Assembly (NCBI GenBank): GCA_026874595.1
Contig: CM049319.1
Span: 4,306,601 to 4,370,600 of the forward strand
DNA length: 64,000 nucleotides
DNA from: Sipunculus nudus
Lineage: Eukaryota; Annelida; Sipuncula; Golfingiida; Sipunculidae
Direction: 5' to 3'
A program made the position numbers and the translations under genes. Under the pieces are notes generated by a model. The model did no database searches. It had not been told where the DNA came from and saw only the letters and a list, made by a program, of their open reading frames with translations. Of the stretch, positions 1 to 10,782 are shown in pieces. Position 1 is the stretch's first letter. Every line of letters starts with the position of its first letter.

Positions 1-1815
1 GAGATCTATACACATGCAAAATTTTGGCCCAATCGGTCAAACGGTTCCCGAGATATGAGCTTGGATGTCTGCAGAGTATACCTGAATGTAGCTGGCACCA
101 CTTGTCATAAAATCAAAAGAGCTGTCCAGGATATATATAAACCTGCAAAATTTCAGGTGGATCAGTCAAACCACTGCTGAGATATGAGTGATTTTATCCC
201 AAGGCAGATGAACAGATGGACCCTGTGCATAAATGGTTGCAGGTGGCACCACCAGTTTTGCCTATGATGAAGAACTATGTGCAAAATTTTGGCCCAATCG
301 GTCAAACGGTTCCCGAGATATGAGCTTGGATGTCTGCAGAGTATACCTGAATGTAGCTGGCACCACTTGTCATAAAATCAAAAGAGCTGTCCAGGATATA
401 TATAAACCTGCAAAATTTCAGGTGGATCAGTCAAACCACTGCTGAGATATGAGTGATTTTATCCCAAGGCAGATGAACAGATGGACGCTGTGCATAAATG
501 GTTGCAGGTGGCACCACCAGTTTTGCCTATGATGAAGAACTATGTGAGATCTATACACATACAAAATTTTGGCCAAATCGGTCAAACGGTTCTGGAGATA
601 TGAGCTTGGTTGTCTGCAGAGTAAATGTGAATGTAGGTGGTGCCACCTGTCATAAAATCAAGAAAGCTTTCCAGGATGTATAAACCTGCAAAATGTCATG
701 TGGATATGTCTAACCACTGCTGAGATATGAGTGATTTTTATGCCAAGGCAGATGAACAGATGGATGCTGTGCATAAATGGTTACAGGTGGCGCAACCATT
801 TTTAGTGTATGTTATAAAGCTATCAAAGGGCTACATTTGTGCAAAATTTTTAGCCTGATCGGTCACATGGTTCCGGAGATATGTGGGTTTATGTGTGGAA
901 ATGGCAAGGATGTCTGCAGTGTGAAAGTGAATGTAGGTGGTGCCACCTGTCATAAAATCAAGAAAGCTATCCAAGATGTATAAGCATGCCCATTTTCAGG
1001 TGAACAAGTCAAACCACTGAGATATGAGTGATTTTAACCAAAGTCAAACAAACAGATGGACGCTGTGCAAAAGTGGTTGTTGGTGGTGCCCCCAGTTTCT
1101 TTTATGATAAAGAACTATGTGAGATCTATACACATACAAAATTTTGGCCCAATCGGTCAAACGGTTCCCGAGATATGAGCTTGGATGTCTGCAGAGTAAA
1201 TGTGAATGTAGGTGGCGCCACCTGTCATAAATCAAGAGAGCTGTCGGGGATGTATAAACCTGCAAAATTTCAGCTGGATAAGTCAAAGCACTGCTGAGAT
1301 ATGAGTGATTTTATCCCAAGGCAGATGAACAGATGGACGCTGTGCAAAAGTGGTTCAAGGTGGCACCACCAGTTTTGCCTATGATGAAGAGCTATGTGAG
1401 ATCTATACACATGCAAAATTTTGGTCCAATCGGTCAAAGGGTTCCGGAGATATGAGCTTGGATGTCTGCACATTAAATGTGAATGTAGGTGGCGCAACCT
1501 GTCATAAAACGAGAAAGCTGTCCAGGATGTATAAACCTGCAAAATTTAAGGTGGATAAGTCAACCACTGCTGAGATATGAGTGATATTAGCCCAAGGCAG
1601 ATAAACAGATGGACACTGTGCAAAAAGGGTTGCAGGTGGTGCAACCATTTTTAGTGTATGTTATAAATCTATCAAAGGGCTACATTTGTGCACAATTTTT
1701 AGCCTTTTTCAAACGGTTCCGGAGATATGTGGGTTTATGTGTGGAAACAGATGCACACATGGACACTGGGTCAACCAAAAATGAGGGCGCAGCAGTTCAC
1801 ATGTGACCTGATGAT
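1..1815. mobile_element. Tandem-repeat element with GGTGGCGCCACC-type cores, cut by window edge
   Basis: About six diverged units of roughly 260-300 bp follow each other. Each has a phrase like CGGTTCCCGAGATATGAGC (near 44, 305, 1162) and a GGTGGCRCCACC-like palindrome. The same units recur at 42.2-42.9 and 52.5-54.2 kb. The tail near 1740-1815 (GGAAACAGATGCACAC, then TTCACATGTGACC) matches the start of the tail of the 52.5-kb copy, but the terminal hairpin is missing, so this copy is decayed at that end. Short open frames here repeat with the unit and are not genes. A HINE/pearl-like non-autonomous element is the best guess. Confidence 0.7.
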
Positions 1816-1925
1816 AAACCTGATTCACTTAAAATGCAAGCCAAGTTTTTTCAAACAGTTGAAAGATATAGTTCCAATAATCTGGAAATTCTGCATCTAA
1901 ACACTGTGTGCAGATGTCTAGATGC

Positions 1926-1947
1926 TGTGTCTAGACGTCTAGACACA
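1926..1947. repeat. 22-bp perfect palindrome
   Basis: TGTGTCTAGAC is followed directly by its reverse complement GTCTAGACACA with no spacer. A further partial copy (TTGTCTAGACACC) follows a few bases later and GATGTCTAGATG precedes it, so TCTAGA-centred motifs are clustered. Function unknown. Confidence 0.85.
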
Positions 1948-2269
1948 TTGTCTAGACACCCCCCCAGTGCCAGGTCAGTTGCCATGGTGATGTCTGGACC
2001 CCACCTGTTTGTACTGAGTGACCTCTTGACTTGGCTGCTGAAACCAAGCATGTTGTCAAATCTGTTTTCAAATACAGAAAGCCTTTTTTAATTGGCTAAA
2101 ATGCTTTTTTAAAACTGTGTTTACCCAATCTATTCTTATAAAACTGGCAGAACCCTACCACTGATTAATTCTTGTAAAGTTTAAAACCAATCCGCTTAAC
2201 AGTTTCATCATAAATCAGTGTGTAAGCTAGAAGATTTTAAAATTACATTTTCACTTGTAAAAAACAGAT

Positions 2270-2765
2270 CAATGCAGGTGGCGCCACCAATACCTCAATT
2301 TCAGATATGACATATGTGAAAAACATTGGTATAAAATTTGGTGATTATAGCTCTAGCCGTTTCTAATTTTAGTGTGTTTTTTTGGACAGATGACTAAGTA
2401 CAACCTCCTGTAACTCGGCCTAAATTCTCCAAACTGGAACCATTCAACAAACTTGAGAGAGATTGTTACAGGGATCATTTCTGTGAAATATTGGACAATT
2501 TGGCTGGACAGTTTCTGAGAAAAAGATTTTTAAAGCTTTTTTAGCTTTTTCCCTATAAAATCTAAGAAAATGCAGTTAGAATAAAATAAACTATTTCCGA
2601 TAGTTTTTCAGATGACTGATTATTTGCAAAAAATGTGGTGATGCTAGCTCCTGCCATTTTTGAGATAACTATGGTTGACGTACAGACGACGCACGAGGCA
2701 CGACACACTACGTACGACGGACGCCGCCGCACCATTGCATTAGCTCACAGGTTTGCTAAAAATGT
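2270..2765. mobile_element. Remnant of a GGTGGCGCCACC-type element
   Basis: It opens with the 12-bp palindrome GGTGGCGCCACC near 2279. It ends with a CG-rich stretch (ACGACGGACGCCGCCGC) and a weak TTAGC...GCTAA hairpin near 2740-2758. That is the layout of the better preserved elements in this window: a GGAC/CGG-rich tail followed by a hairpin. No transposase is visible. Confidence 0.4.
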
Positions 2766-3795
2766 TTTTTTATATATATCTTACACATATCCAAATAAAT
2801 GGGAAAAGGAAATACACTGCCTTTAACCAATCCTTGAAAAAGTTTTAGAAATATAACTTTCAATGAAATGAGAAACTGAAAATGTGATGCCAAGTTGTTG
2901 ACAACAGCTGCTGACATCTGGTGGTCACCATCGGAACTAAACCCCTGACTGTTTCTCAGGATTTATTCCACTGTATGGCTTTTACCTTGTGTTATGGTTT
3001 ATGTATCAATAGAATTTCTTCTTCAAAAATTATTCCCTTGATACATGCCTTGTTAATAACAAAATTAAAACAGGGAGACAGTTACCTTACAAATGACATC
3101 ACAGGTTTCCATGAAAACAATCGCTGAATCAAGGCAAATCACAACAGAAATGTGATCACTTTATGTTTAAATGATGCTTTTATGTAAAAGCAAAACATAA
3201 ACATACAATCATTATTCCACTGGGCTTCCCTGATATGACATCCAATTTCACATCACTGCCTATTTAAGTATAAGTTGGCATGTTACCCCTCTTTGGCCAC
3301 ATGTGGGAATGGGAAATTCCCATTATTGGTCAAGAAGTGTTGCCAATTAAATGTGTCCTAAGGGGGTCTTTTTCCACATTTTTCACACAAATCCTGAATA
3401 ATTAATGCTATTTGGGAAACTCTGCACAGGATCTTTTGCAATATCATTTATATTATCTATCAGGTGAACTCAGCCTATGGAAAACCAAACCTGGACAAAC
3501 CTCCTTGAAATCACATTGACCTGTACTAATACAAGAAAAGGTAACAAGTCAGGTTTCCTCTGGTCAGTGATATTTCATAATCTGAGCTAAAAATAATTAT
3601 CTGTGACTATAATCTTTCCAGTTCTTTATCTGTCTGCCTGTATACAAAACATTTTTGCATGCAGATGGTATCCATGGTTTACTTTCAAAGAACTGATTCC
3701 ATATTTCCAAATAACCTTGCCTTTTTTCATTGTATCCTCTCTGTATAACATACATACATGTGCACACACACACATTGAGACTGTATCTGCTTTGG
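2766..3795. other. Intron with no feature seen
   Basis: AT-rich sequence following the last visible exon of the CRACR2A-like gene in transcript order. I found no further exon, RNA gene or clear transposon here. Confidence 0.5.
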
Positions 3796-3801
3796 ACTTA
3801 C

Positions 3802-3948
3802 TTTCGTAGAGCTGATTCCAGACTGCTGTAATCCTGCCTTGTGTTCTTCAGCTCTGACGTGATCTTGATTAGCATGGATTCAAAGTTACTCAACATGTCT
3901 GGATCCTCCCGCCTTAGTTTACCCCACATTGATCTCAATAACTCTGGG
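3802..3948 (-). CDS. CRACR2A: CRACR2A/EFCAB4-like protein, third visible coding exon
   Basis: This 147-bp exon encodes about 49 residues, PELLRSMWGKLRREDPDM and on to SSLESALRK. It resembles the segment of vertebrate CRACR2A after the EF-hands, where a Trp/Leu-rich line is followed by 'LLSNFE' and the start of the coiled coil; here the matching words are 'DMLSNFESMLIKITSEL'. The acceptor is TTTTTAG just above 3948 and the donor is GTAAGT at 3801-3796. It begins with the last base of a codon, which fits the two-base overhang of the previous exon, giving ...MFDN-PELL. Family members regulate store-operated calcium entry or act as EF-hand-containing large Rab GTPases. The coiled-coil remainder and any Rab domain lie beyond the window, so which paralogue type this is cannot be settled. 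Confidence 0.85.
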
Positions 3949-3975
3949 CTAAAAATGTGAAAAAAAATTAGATAT

Positions 3976-4316
3976 AAGGCCAAAAAAAATTAAAGGAATG
4001 GTTCTCAGGCACCGCCCGCATCAATTTTAAACCCCCGCATCAAAATTTTTTATTTTGATTTTCAATAAAAACTTTCCAATTTTGAGCTGCTGCCGCTCCG
4101 ACATTTCTTTCAAGAAGATAAAACCATACATTTTCCTTTGTTTTGTAGTGATTTTACTTGTATAGCAAAATTAAACTGTTATTTTCATGCTTTTCCCTTA
4201 TTATTTGACATTTTTATCAAAACATACCAAAAAATTTAAAATAAAAAAAGCGCCCGCCCGCATTGATTTCTAAAAAAAAGTGCCTGAGAACCATACCTTT
4301 TTTTTATTTTGGCCTA
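3976..4316. mobile_element. MITE, family copy 1
   Basis: A 341-bp element with long imperfect terminal inverted repeats. The left end reads AAGGCCAAAA, then ATGGTTCTCAGGCAC; the right end reads GTGCCTGAGAACCATACC, then TTTTGGCCT. Two related copies lie at 33335-33631 and 54501-54818. No coding capacity. It starts about 27 bp from the acceptor of the exon at 3802-3948, so it forms the start of that intron's 3' end region. Confidence 0.8.
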
Positions 4317-4876
4317 ATTATCACTTAATATTATTATTAAGTGCAGAGGTAATGATTTGAACCATTTTTATTGTTTTACAAAAGAATATGTTTTAAGCAA
4401 GTGCCAAGTATTCTGTATATAAGTCCCTTCACTAGCAGCGGTTATGTTATATTTTAGATATATATTATGAGATCTTATATCATTTGTTTATTCATATGCA
4501 CATACACAGCACCAGATGGGGTCTGGAAATTAAAGAAATACATATTTCATTGTTTTTTAAGGAATTCCTTTTATAAATGGTCAAATTAGCTTTTTAATGT
4601 TTTGTTGTTTAAACCATTAATTTCTGACTTGAAGGGTTGCAATTACTTGAGAAAGTTAATAAAGAATATTAATTAAGATCCAGAAAATCTATTTCATGAC
4701 CTTTCCATGACTTCTGAATTATTCTAAAATTAAATGACCCTTATATATCACATTTTGATGTATCTATGATCTTGTTGTGATCTTGCTGACTTTAAGTATA
4801 GATTCATAATTTCCGCTCTAAAACTGAATCAGAGAAAGAGATTGCATGAGTGACTGATATAAACATCTGGTCTTAC
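4317..4876. other. Intron with no feature seen
   Basis: AT-rich intron between the second and third visible exons of the CRACR2A-like gene. No repeat or RNA recognised. Confidence 0.6.
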
Positions 4877-5042
4877 TTGTCAAACATTTCTCCTGTTCCC
4901 AGGTGACCCAGAAGGTCGTTAAAATGTTCCTCCTCATCCTCAGAGTCCAGGTGATCGTTCTCGTAAACCTTCTCGCTCCCTGCCCCGCTGCTGTCTATAG
5001 ACACCTGTTTCTCCATGGGAGGCCCCAACCCAATAAAACTAC
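4877..5042 (-). CDS. CRACR2A: CRACR2A/EFCAB4-like protein, second visible coding exon
   Basis: This 166-bp exon encodes GSFIGLGPPMEKQVSIDSSG and on to DEEEHFNDLLGHLGTGEMFDN. The acidic 'DSEDEEEHFNDLLGHLG' corresponds to the acidic segment with 'DEEAQFRMLMDRLG' in vertebrate CRACR2A. The acceptor is TTTACAG at 5049-5043 and the donor is GTAAGA at 4876-4871. Phases match both neighbours: it takes one base from the EF-hand exon to make Gly and gives two bases to the next exon to make Asn. The Pro/Ser/Glu-rich character suggests a flexible linker between the EF-hands and the coiled coil. Confidence 0.85.
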
Positions 5043-5887
5043 CTGTAAATATCAAAGTATACAAGTCAGCAATACATCATTTTCACTATATTTTACAGAC
5101 TGTGCCCATTTTTCAGAAGAACCCTAACTGATCTTTCAGATCTACAGCTAGAAATTCATGAAGTCTCAGATTCATTCAAGAACCAAGCATAAAACAGGCT
5201 TTGAGCATCACTGACCCTGACTTCTTTGTTCCTGCAAGCCAAGCAATCCCCAAGATCCTGCCAATGTGTCCTATATATTTCACTGAAATCTATCCATAAG
5301 TTTGATATATATCTATCATGCTGACACAAATCAAACGACATAAATACAGACATGCAGTACACATGTACTGTGCAGGGCCAGGAAGTTTCCATATAACAGA
5401 AAATATGGATGAAATTGCAGAACTGGCATTTTTGAAAGGAAAGATTATTTTTTAATGGAAGAACACTGAGATATCAATAATTATGTCTGATATTTTTCTA
5501 AATCACTGTGTACATTTTTCTATGAAGTACACAAATTTGTAAAGGTGCATTTACTTTGAATATTTCCCCAATGTACTATCCTTGACCTTAACAGGCATAT
5601 GCCGCCCTTCAGCCACAGGTCATTTCAATTATTTTTGTGCATCCGATTCTGCACAGTGTGGGCACACAAAAAAAACACAGATGAACCATTTACAAAGTGT
5701 GGCAGAGTTTGAACAGCTAACCCAGGGGCTTATATATTTAACACCGAACACTGATGAATGCTGAGTGGAATTCCCCTTTCGAAACTAACATAGGAGTGAA
5801 CACAGTTATTCTGAAGTCTACACATGCGTGGCAGCATTTTAAATATCCTGTATTAACTGGACATTTCTTGGCACCGCAGGTGCCAGA
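5043..5887. other. Intron with no feature seen
   Basis: Ordinary AT-rich intron between the second exon and the large satellite-bearing element. No exon or RNA found. Confidence 0.5.
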
Positions 5888-6044
5888 GTATCCCCAGACA
5901 TAGTAGCCCCCCCCCCCCCCTTTTAAGAATAGTCCCCCATTTTTAGCAGCATATACTGACACTTGGCATATTTATTGTTTCTTCCACCTAACAATCCACA
6001 ATCTTGTTGAAGATGTTGGTCCTGTGACCTTGAACTTTTTAAAG

Positions 6045-9000
6045 ATGTGTCCTGTGACCTTGACCTTTGACCTCATGACCCCAAAATCAATTCGGGTCTT
6101 GCTTTTCCAATGGGACATATGCAAGTCAAGTTTGAAATCCATACATCAATAAAAGCAGGAATTATCATCCAGAAACTAATTTTTTTGGACAGATGGCTCC
6201 TGTGACCTTCACCTTTGACCTTGTGACCTCAAAATTGATAGTGTTCTTCCTCTCTTGGCAGGAGAACTATATGTGCAAGATGAAAGATCTGAGATGAAAT
6301 GTTTTGCTGAAAATGCATCCACATCTTTTTAAAGATGTGTCCTGTGACCTTGACCTTTGACCTCATGACCCCAAAATCAATTTTGGTCTTGCTTTTCCAA
6401 TGGGACATATACAAGTCAAGTTTGAAATCCATACATCAATAAAAGCAGGAATTATCATCCAGAAACTAATCTTTGGACAGATGGCTCCTGTGACCTTCAC
6501 CTTTGACCTTGTGACCTCAAAATTGATAGTGTTCTTTCTCTCTTGGCAGGAGAACTATATGTGCAAGATGAAAGATCTGAGATGAAATGTTTGGCTGAAA
6601 ATGCATCCACATCTTTTTAAAGATGTGTCCTGTGACCTTGACCTTTGACCTCATGACCCCAAAATCAATTTTGGTCTTGCTTTTCCAATGGGACATATAC
6701 AAGTCAAGTTTGAAATCCATACATCAATAAAAGCAGGAATTATCATCCAGAAACTAATCTTTGGACAGATGGCTCCTGTGACCTTCACCTTTGACCTTGT
6801 GACCTCAAAATTGATAGGGGTCTTCCACTCTTGGCAGGTGAACTATATGTGCAAGATGAATGATCTGAGATGAATTGTTTGGCTGAAAATGCATCCACAA
6901 TCTTTTTAAAGAGGTTTCCTGTGACCTTGACCTTTGACCTCATGACCCCAAAATCAATTTGGGTCTTGCTTTTCCAATGGGTCAAATACAAGTCAAGTTT
7001 GAAATCGATACATCAATAAAAGAAGGAATTATCATCCAGAAACTAATCTTTGGACAGATGGCTCCTGTGACCTTCACCTTTGACCTTGTGACCTCAAAAT
7101 TAATAGGGTTCTTCCTCTCTTTGCAGGTGAACTATATGTGCAAGATGAAAGATCTGAGATGAAATGTTTGGCTGAAAATGCATCCACATCTTTTTAAAGA
7201 TGTGTCCTGTGACCTTGACCTTTGACCTCATGACCCCAAAATCAATTTGGGTCTTGCTTTTCCAATGGGACATATACAAGTCAAGTTTGAAATTCATACA
7301 TCAATAAAAGCAGGAATTATCATCCAGAAACTAATTTTTTGGACAGATGGCTCCTGTGACCTTCACCTTTGACCTTGTGACCTCAAAATTGATAGTGTTC
7401 TTCCTCTCTTGGCAGGAGAACTATCTGGCCAGATGAAAGATCTGAGATGAAATGTTTGGCTGAAAATGCATCCACATCTTTTTAAAGATGTGTCCTGTGA
7501 CCTTGACCTTTGACCTCATGACCCCAAAATCTATTTGGGTCTTGCTTTTCCAATGGGACATATACAAGTCAAGTTTGAAATCCATACATCAATAAAAGCA
7601 GGAATTATCACCCAGAAACTAATTTTTTTGGACAGATGGCTCCTGTGACCTTCACCTTTGACCTTGTGACCTCAAAATTGATAGGGTTCTTCCTCTCTTG
7701 GCAGGTGAACTATATGTGCAAGATGAAAGATCTGAGATGAAATGTTTGGCTGAAAATGCATCCACATCTTTTTAAGGATGTGTCCTGTGACCTTGACCTT
7801 TGACCTCATGACCCCAAAATCAATTTTGGTCTTGCTTTTCCAATGGGACATATACAAGTCAAGTTTGAAATCCATACATCAATAAAAGCAGGAATTATCA
7901 TCCAGAAACTAATCTTTGGACAGATGGCTCCTGTGACCTTCACCTTTGACCTTGTGACCTCAAAATTGATAGGGGTCTTCCACTCTTGGCAGGTGAACTA
8001 TATGTGCAAGATGAATGATCTGAGATGAATTGTTTGGCTGAAAATGCATCCACAATCTTTTTAAAGAGGTTTCCTGTGACCTTGACCTTTGACCTCATGA
8101 CCCCAAAATCAATTTGGGTCTTGCTTTTCCAATGGGTCAAATACAAGTCAAGTTTGAAATCGATACATCAATAAAAGAAGGAATTATCATCCAGAAACTA
8201 ATCTTTGGACAGATGGCTCCTGTGACCTTCACCTTTGACCTTGTGACCTCAAAATTAATAGGGTTCTTCCTCTCTTTGCAGGTGAACTATATGTGCAAGA
8301 TGAAAGATCTGAGATGAAATGTTTGGCTGAAAATGCATCCACATCTTTTTAAAGATGTGTCCTGTGACCTTGACCTTTGACCTCATGACCCCAAAATCAA
8401 TTTGGGTCTTGCTTTTCCAATGGGACATATACAAGTCAAGTTTGAAATTCATACATCAATAAAAGCAGGAATTATCATCCAGAAACTAATTTTTTGGACA
8501 GATGGCTCCTGTGACCTTCACCTTTGACCTTGTGACCTCAAAATTGATAGTGTTCTTCCTCTCTTGGCAGGAGAACTATCTGGCCAGATGAAAGATCTGA
8601 GATGAAATGTTTGGCTGAAAATGCATCCACATCTTTTTAAAGATGTGTCCTGTGACCTTGACCTTTGACCTCATGACCCCAAAATCTATTTGGGTCTTGC
8701 TTTTCCAATGGGACATATACAAGTCAAGTTTGAAATCCATACATCAATAAAAGCAGGAATTATCACCCAGAAACTAATTTTTTTGGACAGATGGCTCCTG
8801 TGACCTTCACCTTTGACCTTGTGACCTCAAAATTGATAGGGTTCTTCCTCTCTTGGCAGGTGAACTATATGTGCAAGATGAAAGATCTGAGATGAAATGT
8901 TTGGCTGAAAATGCATCCACATCTTTTTAAGGATGTGTCCTGTGACCTTGACCTTTGACCTCATGACCCCAAAATCAATTTTGGTCTTGCTTTTCCAATG

Positions 9001-10150
9001 GGACATATACAAGTCAAGTTTGAAATCCATACAACAATAAAAGCAGGAATTATCATCCAGAAACTAATCTTTGGACAGATGGCTCCTGTGACCTTCACCT
9101 TTGACCTTGTGACCTCAAAATTGATAGGGGTCTTCAACTCTTGGCAGGTGAACTATATGTGCAAGATGAATGATCTGATATGAATTGTTTGGCTGAAAAT
9201 GCATCCACAATCTTTTAAAAGAGGTTTCCTGTGACCTTGACCTTTGACCTCATGACCCCAAAATCAATTTGGGTCTTGCTTTTCCAATGGGTCAAATACA
9301 AGTCAAGTTTGAAATCCATACATCAATAAAAGAAGGAATTATCATCCAGAAACTAATTTTTGGACAGATGGCTCCTGTGACCTTCACCTTTGACCTTGTG
9401 ACCTCAAAATTAAAAGGGTTCTTCCTCTCTTGGCAGGTGAACTATATGTGCAAGATGAAAGATCTGAGATGAATTGTTTGGCTGAAAATGCATCCACAGT
9501 CTTTTTAAAGAGGTTTCCTGTGACCTTGACCTTTGACCTCATGACCCCAAAATCAATTTGGGTCTTGCTTTTCCAATGGGTCAAATACAAGTCAAGTTTG
9601 AAATCCATACATCAATAAAAGAAGGAATTATCATCCAGAAACTAATTTTTGGACAGATGGCTCCTGTGACCTTCACCTTTGACCTTGTGACCTCAAAATT
9701 GATAGGGTTCTTCCTCTCTTGGCAGGTGAACTATATGTGCAAGATGAAAGATCTGAGATGAAATGTTTGGCTGAAAATGCATCCACAATCTTTTTAAAGA
9801 TGTGTCCTGTGACCTTGACCTTTGACCTCATGACCCCAAAATCAATTTGGGTCTTGCTTTTCCAATGGGATATATACAAGTCAAGTTTGAAATCCATACA
9901 TCAATAAAAGCAGGAATTATCATCCAGGAACTAATTTTTGGACAGATGGCTCCTGTGGCCTTGACCTTTGACCTTGTGACCCCAAAATTTATATGAATCA
10001 TCCACTATCGGCAAGTGAGCTATATATTCAAGATGGAAGACCTCGGGTGAAAGTTTGGCTTAAAATGCATCCACAGTATCTTTTAAAATGCCAGTCCAGT
10101 GACCTTGACCTTTGACCTCATGACCCTAGAACCTATAGGATTCTTACTTT
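6045..10150. repeat. 289-bp satellite with nuclear-receptor-type half-sites
   Basis: About 14 units of roughly 289 bp. Each has two blocks about 145 bp apart, read on the plus strand as TGACCTTGACCTTTGACC...TGACC and TGACCTTCACCTTTGACC...TGACC. On the minus strand a block reads AGGTCA, 2 bp, AGGTCA, 1 bp, AGGTCA, then AGGTCA with no gap. About 29 blocks are present, so over 100 half-sites. The open frames of 60-75 residues on both strands repeat with the unit and are by-products, not genes. Confidence 0.9.
6688..9183. repeat. Higher-order repeat, 1155-bp period
   Basis: Four 289-bp units form a block of 1155 bp. Variants at 6688, 6785, 6959 and 7100 recur at 7843, 7940, 8114 and 8255, nearly unchanged. 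The first variant appears again at 8998 with a few substitutions. Near identity over 1155 bp against lower identity between neighbouring units shows recent unequal exchange or slippage. Confidence 0.85.
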
Positions 10151-10755
10151 AGTGGTGGGCCATACATAAGTCATGTTTGAAATCCATATGGCTATCAACA
10201 CTGGAGATATCATAAAAGGTGTGCGATTTTCACCATATATGGCAATATTCAAGGTCAAGGCCACTATCATAGGAAAGGTCATGACCCCAATTTAAATAAA
10301 CATCATCCCATAACCCATACCTATGTATATGCATAATATAAAAGAAATCTGTCCATTAGTTTTTGACTTATAATGCTCACAGTACTGTAAGGTGGCAATT
10401 TTGGGGGTATTAAACGGCACGAAAACAAGTAAAGAATAAAAGGTGGCGCCACCAGTTTCTGGAACATGACAACCCTATCCATGATCTTCCATCAACTTGA
10501 TTTTGGGATAAATTCATGCAAGATTTTTGAGATATTAAAGAATTTGTGTGATTTTCCCCAAAATTGGACCTATTCAAGGTCAAGGACACTCTCCAATAAA
10601 GGTCATGACCTCATTTTAAATAGGCGTCGTCCTCTTACCCATATCTGTACATATACCAAGTTTGGTAAAGTTCCGTCAAATATTTTTTGGGTTATCGCGC
10701 CAACAAGATTTATATGCGGTGGCGGCGGCGGCGGGGGGACCGGTATGAAAACATA

Positions 10756-10782
10756 GTATCCCCCGACTTTGTCTGGGGATAC
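10756..10782 (+). repeat. Terminal hairpin of the satellite element
   Basis: GTATCCCC, C, GAC, loop TTT, GTC, T, GGGGATAC: eight outer pairs, one C/T mismatch and three inner pairs. AATT follows. It matches the hairpins at 42917-42946 and 54216-54245 in position and outer GTATCC/GGATAC arms, but the inner stem differs with matching changes on both sides. Confidence 0.85.

Larger units (their letters stand above)
5888..10782. mobile_element. 4.9-kb element with 13-bp terminal inverted repeats and satellite core
   Basis: The left end GTATCCCCAGACA (5888-5900) is exactly the reverse complement of the right end TGTCTGGGGATAC (10770-10782). The phrase ACATAGTA lies next to both ends. Inside are a C14 run, the 289-bp satellite, and a tail with GGTGGCGCCACC (near 10442), a CGG-rich tract and a 27-nt terminal hairpin. 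The same tail plan occurs in the elements at 42.2-42.9 and 52.5-54.2 kb. There is no transposase or helicase. I read it as a Helentron-associated (HINE/pearl-like) non-autonomous element whose core expanded. It lies in an intron of the CRACR2A-like gene. Confidence 0.7.

Noticed and set aside
233-1580. Repeated small proteins of the type MVAGGTTSFAYDEELC
   Set aside because: They follow the tandem repeat of the transposon-like element and break in neighbouring units.
6229-9907. Many 60-75-residue open frames on both strands
   Set aside because: They recur with the 289-bp satellite unit, in both directions, and have no family likeness or splice context. They are by-products of the repeat.
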